The notes under the pieces are model-generated. The model ran no database searches. It had not been told where the DNA came from and saw only the letters and a list, made by a program, of their open reading frames with translations. Shown in pieces: positions 6,193 through 9,697 of a DNA stretch of 9,697 nucleotides. Source of the stretch: CAYVQA01 sp045119035 (GTDB taxonomy: Bacteria > Bacillota_I > Bacilli_A > ML615J-28 > CAG-313); NCBI GenBank assembly GCA_045119035.1, contig JBGVCU010000051.1, positions 1-9,697 of the forward strand, read 5' to 3'. Both the position numbers and the translations under genes were made by a program. How positions within the stretch are numbered: position 1 is the stretch's first letter; each line of letters starts with the position of its first letter.

Positions 6193-6268
6193 TGGTGCTG
6201 TTTATAGGACTCGAACCTACACTCTACTGATTACGAAACAGTTGCATTACCAATTATGCTAAAACAGC
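6193..6268 (-). tRNA. tRNA-Thr (anticodon CGU), CCA encoded
   Basis: On the minus strand the 76 bases fold fully. Acceptor GCTGTTT/AAACAGC has 7 bp. The D arm is GCAT/ATGC with loop AATTGGTA. The anticodon arm ACTGT-TTCGTAA-TCAGT has four pairs plus a U-U closing mismatch. Anticodon CGT has U33 and A37. The variable loop is AGAGT. T arm GTAGG/CCTAT has loop TTCGAGT. Discriminator A is followed by encoded CCA. It reads ACG threonine codons. A consensus promoter lies 38 bases upstream. Confidence 0.95.
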
Positions 6269-6305
6269 TAAAAGAATACTACATTAAAAAAATTAATTGT
6301 TTTAT

Positions 6306-6335
6306 ATTATACAAAAACAATATTAACATTGTCAA
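6306..6335 (-). promoter_or_regulatory. Consensus sigma-70-type promoter of the tRNA gene
   Basis: On the minus strand, TTGACA (6335-6330), an 18-base spacer ending in TG, and TATAAT (6311-6306) form a near-perfect extended -10 promoter. Initiation near 6298 would give a leader of about 30 nt before the tRNA. The -35 box directly abuts the stop codon of the 23-residue gene. Confidence 0.85.
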
Positions 6336-6407
6336 CTATTTTTTAGTGTGAAAAATTCTTGTTCTTGCTTTGTATGTAGTTTTTCGTTTAATCATTCTTT
6401 TTCTCAT
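6336..6407 (-). CDS. Very small basic peptide, 23 residues
   Basis: On the minus strand a perfect Shine-Dalgarno site (GGAGG, four bases before the ATG) precedes a 23-codon frame ending TAG. It starts MRKRMIKRKTTYKAR and is rich in Arg and Lys with no acidic residue, so nucleic-acid binding is plausible. It lies just downstream of the TnpB right end, and the bases that would form the TnpB guide cover its ribosome-binding site. It could be real or a coincidental frame; the strength of the ribosome-binding site is the main support. Confidence 0.5.
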   Translation of the reverse strand: MRKRMIKRKTTYKARTRIFHTKK

Positions 6408-6426
6408 GTTTCCTCCAAATTCAAAG

Positions 6427-6457
6427 GTGAACTGCTATTGACCTAAAGGTCAATAGC
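6427..6457 (-). repeat. Right end of the TnpB element (hairpin + GCAGTTCAC)
   Basis: On the minus strand, GCTATTGACCT (6457-6447) and AGGTCAATAGC (6444-6434) form an 11-bp perfect stem with a two-base loop, preceded by GAA and followed by AGTTCAC ending at 6427. A hairpin plus a terminal ...GTTCAC is typical of IS605 orfB-type right ends, where the guide RNA scaffold ends. The sequence just beyond (6426-6407) would be the guide. It lies 21 bases beyond the tnpB remnant's stop. Confidence 0.6.
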
Positions 6458-6477
6458 TTCTATTTACAATTAAATAT

Positions 6478-7783
6478 TTAATTGCAGTTTAAATGTTTTT
6501 GATCTCGAAAATCTAAACACTTAAAAGCTTTATACTCCGAAAGTTCCTTCCCAAGAGTCTTATTTTGAAAATAATATTCTCCAGCTTTTAAAAGATTAAT
6601 AGCTGAATTGTGATCTCTATCAATGATGTTACCACATTTACACTTTAGTGTACGATTGGTAACATCTGACATTTCTTTATGTCTTTTTCTACATTTAGAA
6701 CAGATCTGAGAACTTGGAAAGAATTTGTCTACGTAGACAATGACATTTCCAAATTTCTCGGAATTCTGTTCTAACTTTTGACAGAAATAATACCATTGTA
6801 ACAAACCTATAGATTTTCCATGATTTCCACCTTTGGTGGAAGTCTTGGAATCCTTATAAGAAGTTCTTTCAGACAATTTCATGCAGATCTAAATCTTCAA
6901 GTACTATCAATTCATTATGTTGACATAATGACCTTGATAACTTGTTGATATAATCTTTTTGAACGTTATGAACTTTTTCGTACAGTTTGTTACATTTTAT
7001 CGTTAAACGATAAAGTTTAACAGAGGTCTTACGCTTTTTCTTAGATTTGTTTCTCATCTTTGAAATAGTCGTATTTAAAAAATCAATCTTCTCTTGAAGT
7101 GATTCCATTTTAGATCTCTTTGTTGAAAACTCTGGTGCTTTCGCACCAAAACTATCAACGAAGAAATCTCTTAATGAAAAATCTAATCCTATATGTTTAT
7201 TATCTTTACGATCTTCATGAATTTTATTGACCTCAATACATAATGAAATCGTATAAACTCCAGTTTTAGTTCTTTTAACTATTGCTGATTTAATTTTACC
7301 ATTTAAAAGTTCAGATTTAATATTTTTACATCTGAATTGAACTTTTCCTATTTTTGGAATGTAAACATAAGATTCTGACTTACAGTCATGATTATACGAA
7401 AATTTTATATTATTACTATAAAAATAATCTGAATGGGATTTTTTAGATCTAAATTTAATCAATCCTACTTTTTGATCTTTTGATCTTTTAGATCTATTAA
7501 TTGAATTGGTTTATTTAAATTTATAAAGAACCTGTTGAACAGTCCATGAATAAGAACCTTTAAGAAATTCATACTCAGTACATAATTCCTTATAATCCTT
7601 ATAATTTGGGATTCTTTCTTCTTTAAGTGCTTTTAAATATTCTTCAACATATTTGTTATAAATGAATCTTGTATCATTCAAATGTTTATTTAAAAGCAAT
7701 TTCTGAGCATTATCAGGCTTTAGTGTTAACACTAAACCTCTATTATTTTTCTCAGAATTGTTCCTTTTCAATTTAGAATGCAT
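6478..7783 (-). pseudogene. tnpB: Broken tnpB (IS605 OrfB RNA-guided nuclease)
   Basis: Three blocks on one strand make up a nearly full-length TnpB. The N-terminal part (7783-7511) ends in an in-frame TAA. The same frame then resumes through a central part to a TGA at 6869-6871. A C-terminal part (6882-6478) lies in another frame, so there is one frameshift near 6870-6885. Catalytic elements are still readable: RuvC-I in IGLDFSLRDFF, RuvC-II in VLEDLDL, zinc ribbon CSKC...CKCG and RuvC-III in DRDHNSAINLL. The TAA is close to GATCTTTT microrepeats (7474-7489), which suggests slippage. No tnpA is present. Because TAA, TGA and TAG are all used as stops elsewhere in the window, recoding is unlikely. 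The nuclease is probably inactive as a protein, although its right end and guide region look intact. Confidence 0.85.
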
Positions 7784-7801
7784 TTTTATTTTGTTTTATT
7801 T

Positions 7802-7829
7802 ATTATACGATTTTAAAAATAAAAATCAA
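7802..7829 (-). promoter_or_regulatory. Possible promoter of the tnpB remnant
   Basis: On the minus strand, TTGATT (7829-7824), a 16-base spacer and TATAAT (7807-7802) lie just before the tnpB ATG at 7783. The leader would be only about 12 nt and has no Shine-Dalgarno site. The region is very AT-rich, so chance matches are likely. Confidence 0.35.
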
Positions 7830-7856
7830 TATTTTTATAAAAAATTATACAATTAC

Positions 7857-7882
7857 AAAAACTCCGTTTTAAACGGGTTTTT
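7857..7882. terminator. Bidirectional hairpin with T tracts
   Basis: AAAAAC-T-CCGTTT pairs with AAACGG-GTTTTT around a one-base loop and a bulged T, giving a T run on both strands. It lies between the polymerase fragment and the tnpB remnant, so it could end the polymerase transcript or belong to the left end of the TnpB element. Confidence 0.6.
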
Positions 7883-7915
7883 GAATTTTTAATTTAAATA
7901 TTTAAAAGTACAACG

Positions 7916-7957
7916 TCTGTATATATGAACCTAAAGGTTCATATTTTTATCCGTTGG
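7916..7957 (-). repeat. 42-nt repeat with conserved hairpin, copy 2
   Basis: On the minus strand it begins CCAACGGATAAAAATATGA and ends CATATATACAGA, 38/42 identical to 4670-4711. Its stem ATATGAACCT/AGGTTCATAT is 10 bp and perfect. Like copy 1 it contains a micro-frame (ATG AAC CTT TAG). The plus strand reads as a hairpin followed by TTTTT. Confidence 0.85.
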
Positions 7958-8152
7958 TTTTATATAAATTCTTAATTTTAAATATCGAATATCGATATCA
8001 GTATTGCATGCTAAAAATTTATACACAATATCCTTGAGTTTTCTTGATTTATTTTTTGTAAGCAAATAAATCATTCTAAACCATTTACCAGAATATCGAG
8101 TTTTCAATCGATTAAATTGTGAAATCTTAGCTAATATGTATAAAATATATAT
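7931..8152 (-). other. Open frame continuing past the stop of the polymerase-IntN gene
   Basis: After the TGA at 8155-8153 the same frame stays open for 73 codons to a TAG (7933-7931), in sequence where stops should be frequent. It reads as plausible protein (for example RYSGKWFRMIYLLTKNK, then RKLKDIVYKFL). It may be the tail of a once longer intein or endonuclease region cut by a nonsense mutation, or a 47-residue gene starting at the ATG at 8074. No Shine-Dalgarno site supports that start. I do not recognise a family. Confidence 0.35.
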
Positions 8153-8668
8153 TCATATTAGTTTTGTTCTATTCCTTTCTTTGGCTTCTTTAATATGGTT
8201 TCCCGCATGTTTACGTTCTGATGATGTTCGTAAAGAAGATGCATTTGTATATTGTAAATCCCAGTCCTTACAATATTGTTTAGAATATAATCTATTTTCA
8301 TTGTATATTACATCATCTGTTTCTGTAATATCAATAGCATTTTTCCAAATAATTTGCCCATTTAGTTTTACTGCGAATTTATGATCTTCAGTACATCTTA
8401 TTTTTCCAACATTTGGATGAGAAATTTCAACCATACGTTTTTCGGTTAATTTCTTTTGAACATTTAAAACCTGTTTCATTTCATTTTTACAAGTTTTTGT
8501 GTTATAACTCATAATATATACTTGTTTATCTTTTAAATCTACTGTATATGGTGCACGAACTCGATAATTATACGTACTAGGTGCAAACTTCGTTAATAAT
8601 TCTCCGATTTTTATCGATTTCATTTCATTATCTATTTTAACTCGTAATGTAGTGTTAGACGCAAAGCA
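8153..8668 (-). other. IntN (split intein N-half) in the polymerase fragment
   Basis: Block A begins at Cys176 (CFASNTTLRVKI), followed by KSIKIGELL. Block B is KIRCTEDHKFAV with His271 in the canonical T-x-x-H setting, followed by the strand IIWKNAIDI. The gene stops about 55 residues after block B, with no C-terminal HN motif. The residues after about 300 (NRLYSKQYCKDWDL, then a basic SSERKHAGNHIKEAKERN) are not needed for splicing and may be a nuclease or DNA-binding remnant. This is a canonical split position, unlike the atypical one in the helicase. Confidence 0.8.
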
Positions 8669-9193
8669 CGTGTCAGCAATGATTTCTCGTTTTGCCCCTA
8701 TTACTTCAGGTCTTCGTGCATTTAAATGTGTGGTTGCAATATCCACTGATTTTTGAATTACAGGATCAATAAATTTTAATTCAAATTTATTTGCAATATC
8801 CACGTAATCATTAATAGATTTATTTGGATTGTTCTTAATGATTTCGTTCATTATAGGTGCAATTGTATAATAACCAGAATCGGTATCGTTATACGTAATA
8901 CCTGCAAATTGTGATTTATCGTTATTGATACCATCAAGAGCATCATTAATCATTCGTGAGGTATTCTGAACTAAAAATCTTCCATTTCCTGTGATTGCTT
9001 GTGCAACCTTTTCATTAAACAAAATAAAGTTTTTATTACCAACACTTCCATATAAAGAGTTAATCATAATCTTTTTAACATATTGCTGAATATGATAAAA
9101 ATCTTCTTTTAAATGACATTCGTTGTATAGTTTTTCTAATTCTTCATTAGATAACTGTTGTAATTGTTCTACTGTATAATCTAAAACATTCAT
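8153..9193 (-). CDS. Family B DNA polymerase, internal fragment fused to an intein N-half
   Basis: The 346-residue product starts MNVLDYTVEQLQQLS. Residues 6-175 match the palm/fingers region of T4 gp43-like family B polymerases: motif B K-x3-NSLYG (41-49), then motif C YNDTDS (101-106) with its metal-binding Asp103 and Asp105, then KREIIADT (168-175). In gp43 relatives this last block lies just before the conserved KKRY segment. At Cys176 an IntN begins. The exonuclease domain and motif A are missing upstream, and the thumb is missing downstream; neither lies in the window. The ATG at 9193 is chosen because GAGAG (9205-9201) precedes it; the frame is open to a TTG at 9211. The polymerase is therefore made from at least three genes, joined by trans-splicing at one or both breaks or by non-covalent assembly at the first, as with split gp43A/B in some T4-like phages. 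Confidence 0.85.
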   Translation of the reverse strand: MNVLDYTVEQLQQLSNEELEKLYNECHLKEDFYHIQQYVKKIMINSLYGSVGNKNFILFNEKVAQAITGNGRFLVQNTSRMINDALDGINNDKSQFAGITYNDTDSGYYTIAPIMNEIIKNNPNKSINDYVDIANKFELKFIDPVIQKSVDIATTHLNARRPEVIGAKREIIADTCFASNTTLRVKIDNEMKSIKIGELLTKFAPSTYNYRVRAPYTVDLKDKQVYIMSYNTKTCKNEMKQVLNVQKKLTEKRMVEISHPNVGKIRCTEDHKFAVKLNGQIIWKNAIDITETDDVIYNENRLYSKQYCKDWDLQYTNASSLRTSSERKHAGNHIKEAKERNRTKLI

Positions 9194-9221
9194 TACAAAT
9201 CTCTCAATCAATTTTTTATTA

Positions 9222-9227
9222 ATTATA
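9222..9227 (-). promoter_or_regulatory. Possible -10 box for the polymerase fragment
   Basis: TATAAT on the minus strand lies 29 bases before the ATG at 9193, with GAGAG between. There is no good -35. If real, it shows that the fragment is expressed from its own promoter rather than from a longer gene. Confidence 0.3.
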
Positions 9228-9272
9228 TATCGTTGTTGTTAAAATTTAAAGAGCTATTTAAGATTTATTTAA

Positions 9273-9392
9273 AAATCGTCTATAACACTATTTAAACGCT
9301 CATAGACTAAGATTACTTAAGTTTGTGTATATTCCTATTATAAACTTAATTATATCGTTCTATGAGCGTTTTTGACGTATTATAAACGATTT
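9273..9392. repeat. 120-bp imperfect palindrome containing 27-bp repeat copy 2
   Basis: The left arm 9273-9306 contains the exact 27-bp repeat (9273-9299). The right arm 9359-9392 is its reverse complement at 27 of 34 positions, including a perfect 13-bp stem (9294-9306 with 9359-9371). A nested 8-bp stem TTAAGTTT/AAACTTAA (9317-9349) lies inside. The 12-base sequence TAAGATTACTTA (9308-9319) is the reverse complement of 4636-4647. The right stem is followed by TTTTT on the + strand, so it could act as a terminator. Confidence 0.85.
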
Positions 9393-9697
9393 TATGATTG
9401 CTAAGCATAAATGCAAGTAAGATGCTATTTTAATAATCATACTTTGTAACGTTAATTAAAAAGAAATTAAATGTGATTTTGTATTTTTATTCTATATCAA
9501 AATAGAAAAATATCATAATTATGTTTGCGTTGTTAATAGGTAATAAAATTGATTTAATCTATTAAGTACACAATCATATTAAAAGTTATTTTATATTTGT
9601 TATTAATAAAAACATAATATTTTGTTAGAATTTTCTATTCTTTTATAAATCAATTAGTTAAGTAGTTCAAACATCAGTTCAACTACACTTTGAAATC
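9393..9697. other. AT-rich stretch without a visible gene
   Basis: I see no credible coding frame, RNA gene or Shine-Dalgarno site on either strand. There is a weak hairpin, TTCTAT/ATAGAA (9490-9507), and a partial inverted repeat GTAGTT/AACTAC near the right edge. The polymerase N-terminal piece, which would be expected upstream of the fragment on the minus strand, is not here. Confidence 0.6.

Noticed and set aside
6478..7783. Stop-codon reassignment as an explanation for the tnpB breaks
   Set aside because: TAA ends several intact genes here, TGA ends the helicase and polymerase genes, and TAG ends both small genes; a frameshift is also present.
8136..8384. Plus-strand frame with a hydrophobic start resembling a signal peptide
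   Set aside because: It lies opposite the polymerase-IntN gene, and its hydrophobicity comes from AT-rich antisense sequence; no ribosome-binding site.

Overview
The window looks like an AT-rich tailed-phage genome, most likely a T4-like myovirus. The evidence is a UvsW-type recombination helicase, a family B (gp43-like) DNA polymerase fragment, two exact copies of the T4 late-promoter octamer TATAAATA placed 31-38 bp upstream of genes, a protein with a T4-style capsid-targeting/prohead-protease N-terminus, and a phage tRNA. The host cannot be named from the sequence. Start regions mix Shine-Dalgarno sites (GGAGG, AGAGG, AAGG) with A-rich starts. TAA, TGA and TAG are all used as stops.

Left part, + strand (1-3622): the 3' end of an acidic gene with 24-bp tandem repeats runs into an IscB element at about 558-2147. 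The element consists of an omega-RNA, an apparently intact iscB nuclease gene and a terminal hairpin. Four bases after iscB lies a gene that begins with a 115-residue C-terminal intein half (IntC) and continues as the UvsW helicase from the Walker A Ser onward. The helicase N-terminal half and its short intein partner are not in the window, so the helicase must be made by protein trans-splicing.

Middle, + strand (3622-5970): three putative late genes follow. One encodes a likely internal head protein and two are unrecognised. They have late promoters, two repeat families with stem-loops, and a shared convergent terminator.

Middle right, - strand (7783-5987): a decayed TnpB gene (one in-frame stop, one frameshift) keeps a recognisable right-end hairpin. 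Downstream of it come a 23-residue basic peptide gene with a perfect Shine-Dalgarno site, a consensus sigma-70-type promoter, a tRNA-Thr(CGU) with encoded CCA, and a 40-residue gene.

Right part, - strand (9193-8153): an internal slice of family B DNA polymerase (motifs B and C) has its own start codon and ends in an N-terminal intein half (IntN). Both the polymerase N-terminal part and its thumb/IntC part must be elsewhere, so the polymerase is in at least three pieces. The last 300 bases show no gene.

The main point of interest is that two essential replication genes are both fractured at split inteins, and an apparently intact RNA-guided nuclease (IscB) sits directly against one of the split-intein halves. 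This suggests, but does not prove, that IscB acts as the homing nuclease of a fractured-gene system. A second RNA-guided family (TnpB) is decaying nearby.
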